NCBI GenBank assembly: GCA_019695115.1
Contig: JAIBAP010000019.1
Coordinates: 1 to 64,000 of the forward strand
Direction: 5' to 3'
Source: Caldilineales bacterium
GTDB lineage: Bacteria; Chloroflexota; Anaerolineae; J102
DNA: 64,000 nt
Part shown: piece after piece, positions 54,183 through 61,616 of the stretch
How the letters are laid out: each line of letters begins with the position of its first letter
Numbering within the stretch: position 1 is the first letter of the stretch
Translations under genes and position numbers: made by a program
The notes under the pieces: generated by a model
What the model saw: only the letters and a program-made list of their open reading frames with translations
The model's database searches: none
What the model was told of the DNA's origin: nothing

Positions 54183-56732
54183 ATGAAACTCCTCGGCGCT
54201 CTTTCCGTCTATCCCATCCTGCCCAAACAACTGCACCGGCTCAACGAACTGGCCTACAACCTCTGGTGGAGCTGGACGCCGGCGGCACAAGCCCTGTTCG
54301 CCGCCATCGACCCCGATCTCTGGCAGGGGGCGACCCATAACCCCGTCAAACTCCTCCACACCGTCTCTGGCGCGCGGCTGCAAGAGCTGGCCGCCGACGC
54401 CCGCTTTCTGGCCAACATGGACGGTGTCCTGGCCGATTTCGACGCCTACATGCACCCGGCCGACGCCTGGTTCGCCCGCACCTATCCGGCCCACAAAGAT
54501 GACGTCATCGCCTACTTCTCGGCCGAATTCGGTCTGCACGAGGCCCTGCCCATCTACTCCGGCGGCCTGGGCATCCTGGCCGGCGACCACCTCAAGTCGG
54601 CCAGCGACCTGGGCCTGCCCTTCGTGGGCGTCGGCTTTCTCTATCCGCAGGGCTACTTCACCCAACGCATCACCGAGGCGGGCATCCAGGAAGCCTCGTA
54701 CACCCGGCTGGACTTCGCCGACCTGCCGGCCACGCCGGCCCTTGACCGCAACGGCAACGAGGTTCTGGTCAACGTGCAACTGCCGGGTCGCAACGTCTAT
54801 GCCCGCGTCTGGCGCCTGCAGATCGGCCGCATCCCGATCTTCCTCATGGACACCGACGTCGAACTCAACGCCCCCGCCGACCGCGAGCTCTCGGCCCGGC
54901 TGTATGGCGGCGATATGGAGGTGCGCGTCGCCCAGGAGGTCGTCCTCGGCATCGGCGGCGTGCGCGCCTTGCGGGCGCTGGACATCCACCCCGCCGTCTT
55001 CCACATGAACGAGGGCCACGCCGCCTTCCTCAGCCTGGAGCGGGTGCGCGAGCTGGTGCAGGAGCAGAACCTGGGCTTCTTCTCGGCGCAGCAGGCCGTG
55101 GCGGCGAGTGGCGTCTTCACCACCCACACCCCCGTTCCCGCCGGCAACGACGCCTTCCCCTTCGACCTCATCGACAAGTTCTTCCGCGGCTTCTGGGGGT
55201 CGATGGGCCTCGACCGCGAGGGCTTCATGAACCTGGCCCGCTGGGAGACGCCCTGGGGCGAGCGCTTCAGCATGACGGTATTGGCCCTGCGCTTTGCCAG
55301 CCATGCCAACGGCGTCAGCGCCTTGCACGGCCAGGTGGCGCGGGCGATGTGGGCCGAGATGTGGCCCGGCCTGCCGCCAGAAGAAGTGCCCATCATCCAC
55401 GTCACCAACGGCGTCCACACCGGCACCTGGTTGGCCGCCGAGATGGGTCGCTTCTACGACAAACATCTCGCCGCCGGCTGGCGCGACGAGCCAGACCGAG
55501 AGGAAAGATGGCAGGGCATCCTCACGGCGCCCGAGACCGAACTGTGGGCCATCCACCAGCAACTCCGCCACGAGATGATCGACTTCCTCCGCCGCCGGGT
55601 GGCGCAACAACGCCGGCGCTACGGAGAATCTCCGGCCCGTGTGTCTGCCGCCTACGAGCTCTTCGACCCCGACGCCCTCACCATCGGTTTCGCCCGCCGT
55701 TTTGCCACCTACAAGCGCGCCACCCTCATCTTCCGCGACCTGGAACGCATCTACCGGCTGCTGCACAACCCCGACCGGCCGGTGCAGATCATCTTTTCGG
55801 GCAAGGCGCACCCCGCCGACGAACCCGGCAAGAGTTTCATCCGCCAGGTGCACGAATTGGCGCAGAGCGATGAGTTCAGCGGGCGCATCATCTTCATCGA
55901 AGACTACGATATGAACGTCGCCCGGCGCTTGGTGCAGGGCGTGGACTTGTGGCTGAACAACCCACGCCGGCCCAACGAAGCCAGCGGCACCAGCGGCCAA
56001 AAGGCGGCTCTTAACGGCATCCCCAACTTCTCGGTCTTGGATGGCTGGTGGGCCGAAGGCTACAACGGTCGCAACGGCTGGGCCATCGGCGACGAGACCG
56101 AGTACAAGAGCGACGCCGTGCAGGACGAGGCCGACGCCGCCTCGCTCTACAACACCCTGGAAAACGAGATCATCCCGGCCTTTTTCGACCGTGCCGCGGG
56201 CGGCGTCCCGGCCCGCTGGGTGGCCGTGATGAAAGAGACCATCCGCTCGTGCGGGCCGCAGTTCTCGATGAGCCGTCAGGTCAAGGACTATACCAACCAT
56301 CTCTATCTGCCCGCCGATCGCGCCGGTCAGCGTCGCGCCGCCCAGGGCTTCACCGCCGCCCGCCAACTGGCCGCCTGGAAAGAGCGAGTGTACGCCCTCT
56401 GGCCGCAGGTGCGCATCAGCGCCGAGCGCCCCGACATCGAAAGCCTGACCGCCGGCGAGAGCCTGAACCTGGAGGCGAAAGTCTACCTGGGCGCCATCGA
56501 GTCAACGGAAGTGCGGGTCGAGATCGTCTGGGGCGGGCGCAAAGACGAGGCCATCCAGGGGGTGCAGGTCATCCCCATGCAGGTGGCCGGCGCCCTGCCG
56601 GGCGGGTTGCTGCGCTACCAGGGCAGCGTCCGCTTCGATGCCAAAGGCCGCTTCGGCTACGGCATCCGCATCGTCCCCACCCACCCCGAACTCTGCACCC
56701 CCCACGAGATGGCCCTGGTCAAGTGGGCCTGA
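54183..56732 (+). CDS. glgP: Alpha-glucan (glycogen) phosphorylase
   Basis: An 849-residue phosphorylase of the prokaryotic short type (GlgP/MalP with an N-terminal DUF3417 region: LNELAYNLWWSWTPAAQALF). Further motifs are YFSAEFGLHEALPIYSGGLG, VFHMNEGHAAFLSLER, IHVTNGVHTGTW, FARRFATYKRATLI, NNPRRPNEASGTSGQKAALN (the P-loop-like G-T-S-G-x-K site near the pyridoxal phosphate) and FSVLDGWWAEGYNGRNGWAI. It releases glucose-1-phosphate. The ATG at 54183 is the first residue of the conserved domain. A glycogen-binding CBM48 protein is encoded 11 kb away. Confidence 0.94.
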   Translation: MKLLGALSVYPILPKQLHRLNELAYNLWWSWTPAAQALFAAIDPDLWQGATHNPVKLLHTVSGARLQELAADARFLANMDGVLADFDAYMHPADAWFARTYPAHKDDVIAYFSAEFGLHEALPIYSGGLGILAGDHLKSASDLGLPFVGVGFLYPQGYFTQRITEAGIQEASYTRLDFADLPATPALDRNGNEVLVNVQLPGRNVYARVWRLQIGRIPIFLMDTDVELNAPADRELSARLYGGDMEVRVAQEVVLGIGGVRALRALDIHPAVFHMNEGHAAFLSLERVRELVQEQNLGFFSAQQAVAASGVFTTHTPVPAGNDAFPFDLIDKFFRGFWGSMGLDREGFMNLARWETPWGERFSMTVLALRFASHANGVSALHGQVARAMWAEMWPGLPPEEVPIIHVTNGVHTGTWLAAEMGRFYDKHLAAGWRDEPDREERWQGILTAPETELWAIHQQLRHEMIDFLRRRVAQQRRRYGESPARVSAAYELFDPDALTIGFARRFATYKRATLIFRDLERIYRLLHNPDRPVQIIFSGKAHPADEPGKSFIRQVHELAQSDEFSGRIIFIEDYDMNVARRLVQGVDLWLNNPRRPNEASGTSGQKAALNGIPNFSVLDGWWAEGYNGRNGWAIGDETEYKSDAVQDEADAASLYNTLENEIIPAFFDRAAGGVPARWVAVMKETIRSCGPQFSMSRQVKDYTNHLYLPADRAGQRRAAQGFTAARQLAAWKERVYALWPQVRISAERPDIESLTAGESLNLEAKVYLGAIESTEVRVEIVWGGRKDEAIQGVQVIPMQVAGALPGGLLRYQGSVRFDAKGRFGYGIRIVPTHPELCTPHEMALVKWA

Positions 56733-56771
56733 AGCCGGCCACGCTATGGCGCTGACGGAATGAGCTTTTCG

Positions 56772-56837
56772 GCGGCGTCAGCACCCCCAGGGGTGGGTCT
56801 GCTTCGCACAGGCCACACTTGGGGGTGCTGACGCCGC
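56772..56837. terminator. Long inverted repeat between convergent genes
   Basis: Perfect 18-bp arms at 56772-56789 and 56820-56837, spacer 30. A second small hairpin (GCCTGATC/GATCAGGC, about 56876-56896) overlaps the stop codon of the minus-strand YtxH-like gene. Together they separate glgP from the sigma-factor operon. Confidence 0.8.
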
Positions 56838-56890
56838 TATCGCTTGGCAAGAGCGAGGCGCCGAAAGCTGAACCAGGCCTGATCCCTCGA

Positions 56891-57103
56891 TCAGGCTGGC
56901 GTCGGGTGCTGGCCCAACTCGACCTCCAGCTCGCGCCGGCGCTGTGCGGCCGCCAACTTGCCTTCGTCCACGACCTTTTGGGCCAATTGCTTCATATCGC
57001 TGACGAAGCCTTCATCGTTTTCCTGGCTGAGAACCAGGTAGATGCCGGCGCCAACGGTCGCGCCGATGGCGAGGCCGGCGAGGAGTTTGAACAAGCCTTT
57101 CAT
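56891..57103 (-). CDS. YtxH-like small membrane protein
   Basis: A 70-residue protein: one helix (LLAGLAIGATVGAGIYLVLS) followed by a charged helix (EGFVSDMKQLAQKVVDEGKL). This is the layout of YtxH general-stress proteins, though the length is short. It follows the sigma-factor gene by 17 bases with GAGAGG before the ATG, so the two form an operon. Its stop codon lies inside a hairpin. Confidence 0.75.
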   Translation of the reverse strand: MKGLFKLLAGLAIGATVGAGIYLVLSQENDEGFVSDMKQLAQKVVDEGKLAAAQRRRELEVELGQHPTPA

Positions 57104-57120
57104 GACAGCCTCTCGTGGGT

Positions 57121-58434
57121 CTATTGCAGGTAATCTCGCAGCTTGCGGCTGCGGCTGGGGTGGCGCAAGCGGCCAAGCGCCTGCGCTTCGATCTGGCGAA
57201 TGCGTTCGCGAGTGACGCCGAACTTGCGCCCGACTTCTTCCAGCGTGTAGCTATAGCCATCGACCAGGCCAAAGCGAAGCTGGAGGATGCGCACCTCGCG
57301 CGGGGTGAGCGAGGCGAAGATCTCATCGATCACCTCGCGCAGGAGTTGTTGCGAGGCGGCGTCGGTGGGTGATTGGGCGTCCTCGTCTTCGATGAAATCG
57401 CCCAGGTAGCTGTCCTCTTCCTCGCCAACAGGCATCTCCAACGAGAGCGGGCGCTGGCTGACGCGGATGATCTGCTCGACCTTGCGGGCGGGGACATCCA
57501 GGGCTTCGGCGATTTCCTCGGTGGTGGGGTCGCGGCCCAGTTCCTGCACCAACTGGCGGCTGGCCCGCGTCAGGCGGTTGATCTGCTCGTACATGTGCAC
57601 CGGCACGCGGATGGTGCGCCCCTGGTCGGCAATGGCGCGCGTGACGGCCTGCCGGATCCACCAGGTGGCATAGGTGCTGAATTTGTAGCCGCGGGTGTAA
57701 TCGAATTTGTTGACGGCGCGGATGAGACCGATGTTGCCTTCCTGGATCAGATCGAGGAAGGGGACGCCGCGGCCAACGTACTTTTTGGCCACACTGACGA
57801 CCAGGCGGGAGTTGGCCTTGATCAGGTGTTCTTGAGCGCGCTCGCCGTCACGGATTTCCCAGAGATACTGCTCCTGGGCCACCGGGTCTTCGACGCCGGC
57901 CGCCATCTGCTTGCGGGCAATTTCGCCTCGTTCCATGCGTTTGGCCAGCATCACCTCCTCTTCGGCCGTGAGCAGGGGCACGCGCCCGATCTCTTTGAGA
58001 TAGAGGCTGATCGAGTCGTCGATTTCAATCTGGCTGAGATCGAAATCATCATGGCCGCCGGGCGCTTTCTCGCTGATCAATCCTTCTTCTTCGTCGGCCT
58101 CGTCGGCCAGCCCGATTTCCTCCGGCTCCTCCGGCTCCTCTTTGATGGCCACGATCTCGATGCCGTGGTCGAAGAGGGTGGAGAAGACATCCTCCAGCAA
58201 ATCCATATTGGTTTCGGCGTCGGGCATGACCTCCAGGATCTCGTCATAGGTGACGGACCCTTGCACCTTGCCGCTGTTCAGCAGGTATTCGAGCGGATTT
58301 TCTGGCAGATCGCGCTTAGCTTCCTCGTCATCTTCCAGTTCAACCAGGAAATCGATCTCGTCCAGTTCGACTTCCGGCTGCTCGACTTCGTGTTCTTCGA
58401 TATCGAAGACAATGTCGTCCAATTCGTCTTCCAC
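57121..58434 (-). CDS. rpoD: Primary RNA polymerase sigma factor
   Basis: A 437-residue sigma-70 of the primary class. An acidic N terminus (about 1-130, rich in Glu/Asp and containing a region 1.1-like helix set, [20 protein letters not shown]) is followed by region 1.2 ([20 protein letters not shown]), region 2 ([20 protein letters not shown], then [17 protein letters not shown]), region 3 ([20 protein letters not shown]) and region 4 ([15 protein letters not shown], then [20 protein letters not shown]). The start is GTG, 7 bases after AAGGAG. It is consistent with the TTGACA/TATAAT-like promoters seen throughout the window. Confidence 0.95.
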   Translation of the reverse strand: MEDELDDIVFDIEEHEVEQPEVELDEIDFLVELEDDEEAKRDLPENPLEYLLNSGKVQGSVTYDEILEVMPDAETNMDLLEDVFSTLFDHGIEIVAIKEEPEEPEEIGLADEADEEEGLISEKAPGGHDDFDLSQIEIDDSISLYLKEIGRVPLLTAEEEVMLAKRMERGEIARKQMAAGVEDPVAQEQYLWEIRDGERAQEHLIKANSRLVVSVAKKYVGRGVPFLDLIQEGNIGLIRAVNKFDYTRGYKFSTYATWWIRQAVTRAIADQGRTIRVPVHMYEQINRLTRASRQLVQELGRDPTTEEIAEALDVPARKVEQIIRVSQRPLSLEMPVGEEEDSYLGDFIEDEDAQSPTDAASQQLLREVIDEIFASLTPREVRILQLRFGLVDGYSYTLEEVGRKFGVTRERIRQIEAQALGRLRHPSRSRKLRDYLQ

Positions 58435-58660
58435 GCAATGACTCCTTCAGGGTTCAGTTAGCATCTGCGAAGCAGACGCAGGCCATCACGCAATGCTCAT
58501 CGCTGGCCTTAGCGACAATGATGCCGCTTTCGATCACAGTCGAAAGCGGCGGGCAAGGCAAGCGCAGGGCATGGTGGCGCACGTCTGACGCCTGAACCAA
58601 TCGTACAGGATAAGTTAACACAGCTTGACAAAAATAATGTTGTGCTGATTCCGTTTGATC
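58435..58660. other. Intergenic region upstream of rpoD
   Basis: There is no gene here. It contains a CGCTTTCGA/TCGAAAGCG inverted repeat (about 58531-58555) and, on the minus strand, TTGTCA at about 58625-58630 as a possible -35 without a clear -10 at standard spacing. I cannot name the rpoD promoter with confidence. Confidence 0.5.
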
Positions 58661-59662
58661 TCAGCTTGTCGCTGTTTCACGTGAAACAGCGGTGCGAAAG
58701 TCATAGATGCCATCGACCCGGGGCCAACTGGCGCCGCAGCCCTGGCAGCGCAGGCCGGGATCAGTCGGCGCCAGTTCGGCGCTGCCACAGGTCGGGCAGC
58801 GAAACAACCCTGGGCGCGGGTCGGGGGGTTTCTGGTTGCGGCAACGCACAAGCAGGCTGGGGGTCAGTTTCAGGGCGGCGCCCGGCCCGGCCAACACGCC
58901 ATCCAGCCGGGCCAGCCAGGGCGCCGGCACACGGGACTTGAGGGCCGGCAGTCTGAAGCTCGAAATCGCCAACTCGCCTTCCTTGCCAAAGCCGGCCTGG
59001 CGAAGTTGCCGTTCCATCCAGGTAGGATGAAAATCATAGTTCAGCCGCACAAACTCATAGGGCTGAAGATCGAACGGACTCCAGGTCTGGCGACGCAGGG
59101 CATAGCGCGCCAGTGACTTCAGGTTGCGCTTGTTGGCGTATTCCAGAACGAAAACCTTGCCCCCCTGGACGATGCGGGCGATCTCGGCCAGGGCCAGAGC
59201 CGGCGCCTGCAGATGGTGCATCACCCGCACCATCACCAGGGCGTCGAGCAGGTTGTCCACGAAAGGCATGTCGTAGATGCTGGCGGCGACGAAGACGAAG
59301 CGTTCGTCATGCCCCCAAAGCTGGCGCGCCTCCTGCAACAGGGAAAGCGAATAATCGACCAGAATGATGCGGCGGTAGCCATTGTAGAGCGACGCCAAAC
59401 GCCCAAAGCCGGCTCCGGCTTCGAGGATGGTCTCGCCCTGGGCCGGCAACAGACGCCTCAGGGCCGCGCGCTCGGCCAGGTCCTCGTATTCCCGGCCCTG
59501 TCCTTCCCAAAAGTCGGTGCGATAACGACTGCCCTCGTAGTCGATGATAGATGGAGGCAATGAGTTCAATGGTGGAGTGACCTCAGACGGCGATGCTGCC
59601 CACACGAGCAGCGACCAGTGCGTGTGATGGCAGATGCCACCACATCGTTTCACGTGAAACAC
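58661..59662 (-). CDS. SAM-dependent methyltransferase with C-terminal zinc ribbon
   Basis: A class I methyltransferase of up to 333 residues. ILEAGAGFGRLASLYNGY is motif I, and VMVRVMHHLQAP and GKVFVLEYANKRNLKSL follow. The C-terminal tail FRCPTCGSAELAPTDPGLRC and QGCGASWP is a Trm112-like zinc ribbon. The first codons (GTG giving MFHVKR) and the last ones (VSRET) are simply parS sites read as protein; the real start may be TTG at 59569 or nearby, since conserved sequence starts at SIIDYEGSRYRTDFW. Substrate unknown. Confidence 0.78.
   Translation of the reverse strand: MFHVKRCGGICHHTHWSLLVWAASPSEVTPPLNSLPPSIIDYEGSRYRTDFWEGQGREYEDLAERAALRRLLPAQGETILEAGAGFGRLASLYNGYRRIILVDYSLSLLQEARQLWGHDERFVFVAASIYDMPFVDNLLDALVMVRVMHHLQAPALALAEIARIVQGGKVFVLEYANKRNLKSLARYALRRQTWSPFDLQPYEFVRLNYDFHPTWMERQLRQAGFGKEGELAISSFRLPALKSRVPAPWLARLDGVLAGPGAALKLTPSLLVRCRNQKPPDPRPGLFRCPTCGSAELAPTDPGLRCQGCGASWPRVDGIYDFRTAVSRETATS
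58673..58688. promoter_or_regulatory. parS centromere site (perfect)
   Basis: TGTTTCACGTGAAACA matches the 16-base ParB-binding consensus exactly and extends to a 20-bp palindrome (58671-58690). It lies within the last codons of the methyltransferase gene. Confidence 0.95.
59646..59661. promoter_or_regulatory. parS centromere site (15 of 16)
   Basis: CGTTTCACGTGAAACA differs from consensus only at the first base. It lies at the 5' end of the methyltransferase frame, about 225 bases before the rsmG start. Confidence 0.92.
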
Positions 59663-59886
59663 CGGTTGCTTGCTTCAGCAGTTGCGGCATCATTTTATGT
59701 AGTATAGCGCAGATTTGTTTGTTTGACAACCCCCTTTTTTGCCGATTTCCGAACATTTTCAACGGATCGCGTCGCCCTGGGCGGTTGGCCGGCCGGTCTG
59801 GTCAGGCTCCGCAGGCCGGGCGTCGCTTTCCAAACCGCCCGACCCCCTGTACAATCCGGCGCAAACGTCCCACCCATCCCCACCCT

Positions 59887-60699
59887 ATGACCACCTCTCC
59901 CGTCTCCCCTGCCCAGCTTGCGGACCCCTGGCGCTTTCTGAGCGATGGCGCCGCCCAACTGGGCGCGCCGCTCAACGAAGAACAGATGCAGCTCTTTCGC
60001 GGCTACACCGGGTTGTTGCAGGCGGCCAACCAGCAGTTCAACCTCACCGCCGTGCGCGACCTGCCGGGCATGGTCGCCAAGCTTCATCTCGATAGCCTCA
60101 GCCTGCTCGGCCCCATTGCCAGCGCCGCCGGCCTCGATATCGCCGGCCTGCGCCAAAGCGGATGGCGCGCTGCCGATGTGGGCAGCGGCGCCGGCATCCC
60201 CGGCCTCCCGCTGCTGTTGGCCTGGCCCGGCCTGCGCCTGAGTCTGATCGAGTCCGTTCAGAAAAAGGGCGTCTTCCTGCGCCAAACCCTGGCGGCGATC
60301 AACAAGACGGCCTTTGTCCTGATCGAGCGGGCGGAGATCGTCGGCCAACAGCCGGCCCATCGCGGCGGCTACGACCTGGTGGTGGCCCGCGCTGTGGCCG
60401 AGATGACCACACTGGCCGAACTGACGATCCCACTGGCGCGGGTGGGCGGGTTGGTGGTCTTGCCCAAAGGCGCCAAAGCGAGCGATGAATGTGCGGCGGC
60501 GGGCTTCGCCATCCATCTGCTCGGCGCCGAAGTGGTGGGCGTCGAGACGCTGGCCGTGCCCGGCGTCGAGGAGAGCCGCGCTGCCGTCATCCTGCGCAAG
60601 ACCCGGCCGACGCCGCCAGCCTATCCACGCCGACCCGGTCTGCCCGCCAAGCGCCCGCTGACAGGACGATCAGACCCTCAAGGTCTTGGCGACCTTTAG
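59887..60699 (+). CDS. rsmG: 16S rRNA m7G527 methyltransferase
   Basis: A 270-residue RsmG (GidB). The core has FNLTAVRDLPGMVAKLHLDS, then ADVGSGAGIPGLPLLL (SAM motif), IESVQKKGVFLRQTL, VVARAVAEMTTLAEL and PTPPAYPRRPGLPAKRPL, the standard C-terminal end. The last dozen codons after that (TGRSDPQGLGDL) come from a dispersed palindrome that provides the stop codon. TACAAT at 59850-59855 is the likely -10 and the leader is C-rich without Shine-Dalgarno. Position before parA is the conserved bacterial order. Confidence 0.93.
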   Translation: MTTSPVSPAQLADPWRFLSDGAAQLGAPLNEEQMQLFRGYTGLLQAANQQFNLTAVRDLPGMVAKLHLDSLSLLGPIASAAGLDIAGLRQSGWRAADVGSGAGIPGLPLLLAWPGLRLSLIESVQKKGVFLRQTLAAINKTAFVLIERAEIVGQQPAHRGGYDLVVARAVAEMTTLAELTIPLARVGGLVVLPKGAKASDECAAAGFAIHLLGAEVVGVETLAVPGVEESRAAVILRKTRPTPPAYPRRPGLPAKRPLTGRSDPQGLGDL

Positions 60700-60706
60700 G
60701 GCCTGA
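60667..60706. repeat. Decayed GACCCTAAAGG palindrome overlapping the rsmG stop
   Basis: GACCCTCAAGGTC (60669-60681) pairs imperfectly with GACCTTTAGGGCC (60688-60700 region). It is related to the elements at 25188 and 38834. The TAG inside it ends rsmG. Confidence 0.7.
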
Positions 60707-60845
60707 TCGATCACTTGCACGGGAACTGGCTTTTTTTGCCGATCATGTTATACTCGGCCATTGCCCGACATAACCGCATGGGCAATCCGTTACGCTGGTC
60801 TCAGTCACTACCATTCGCTTTGTCGATAGTTCATTCCCCCACGCG

Positions 60846-61616
60846 ATGGCCATGGCTCGAATCATTGCTGTTGCCAACCAAAAAGGTGGTGTTGGGAAAA
60901 CGACCACTGTCATCAACGTGGGCGCCATCCTGGCCGAAAAAGGCTACCGCACCCTTCTGGTCGATCTCGACCCCCAGGCTGCCCTCACTGCCTCCTGCGG
61001 CGTCAATCCCTTCGATCTGACGCGTTCGGTCTATCACAGCCTGTTGGCGCAGGAACTGGACGTGCGCACCATCGTCAAGCACGTGCGACCGCGCCTGGAT
61101 CTGCTCCCCGCCAACATCCACCTGGCTGGCGCCGAGGTCGAACTCGTGTCGCAGATCGGGCGGGAATATCTGCTGCAAGAGGCGTTGGAGATGGTGCGGG
61201 GCGACTACGACTACATCCTCATCGATTGTGGGCCGAGCCTGGGGCTGCTCACCATCAATGCCCTCACCGCCGCCGATGAAGTGCTCATCCCGGTGCTGTG
61301 CGAATACCTGGCCCTGCGCGGGATGGGCATCCTCTTCGACACCATCCGCCGGGTGCGAGAGCGGACGAACCCGCGCCTGGTGGTGTTGGGCATCGTGGCC
61401 ACCCTCTTCGATAACCGCACCCTCCACAGTCGCGAGGTGCTGGACGAATTGCGCGCCATGCCCGGCATCCGCGTCTTCGACACCATCATCCGCAAGAGCA
61501 TCCGTTTTGCCGAGGCCGCAGCCGCCAACACCCCCATCACCGACTATGCGCCCTCACACAGCAGCAGCGAAAACTACCGCGGTCTGACAGAGGAGATTCT
61601 CCATGAGCAAAGATAG
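60846..61616 (+). CDS. parA: ParA/Soj chromosome-partition ATPase
   Basis: A 256-residue ParA. The deviant Walker A KGGVGKTTT (residues 13-21) carries the signature Lys13; VDLDPQAALTASCGVN and YILIDCGPSLGLLTINAL complete the nucleotide site. Length matches chromosomal ParA (Soj) without an N-terminal DNA-binding domain. TATACT at 60749-60754 is a possible -10. Its end overlaps the next gene by 14 bases. Two parS sites lie within 2.2 kb, yet the adjacent gene is not a normal parB. Confidence 0.93.
   Translation: MAMARIIAVANQKGGVGKTTTVINVGAILAEKGYRTLLVDLDPQAALTASCGVNPFDLTRSVYHSLLAQELDVRTIVKHVRPRLDLLPANIHLAGAEVELVSQIGREYLLQEALEMVRGDYDYILIDCGPSLGLLTINALTAADEVLIPVLCEYLALRGMGILFDTIRRVRERTNPRLVVLGIVATLFDNRTLHSREVLDELRAMPGIRVFDTIIRKSIRFAEAAAANTPITDYAPSHSSSENYRGLTEEILHEQR

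Noticed and set aside
54114-56366. Long open frame of 750 codons on the minus strand
   Set aside because: It lies entirely opposite glgP, whose plus-strand product has every phosphorylase motif. Long antisense frames are expected at this GC content. The translated protein has no recognisable domain.
59593-59886. N-terminal extension of rsmG
   Set aside because: The upstream codons cover a parS site and a promoter-like TACAAT; conserved RsmG sequence begins after the ATG at 59887.
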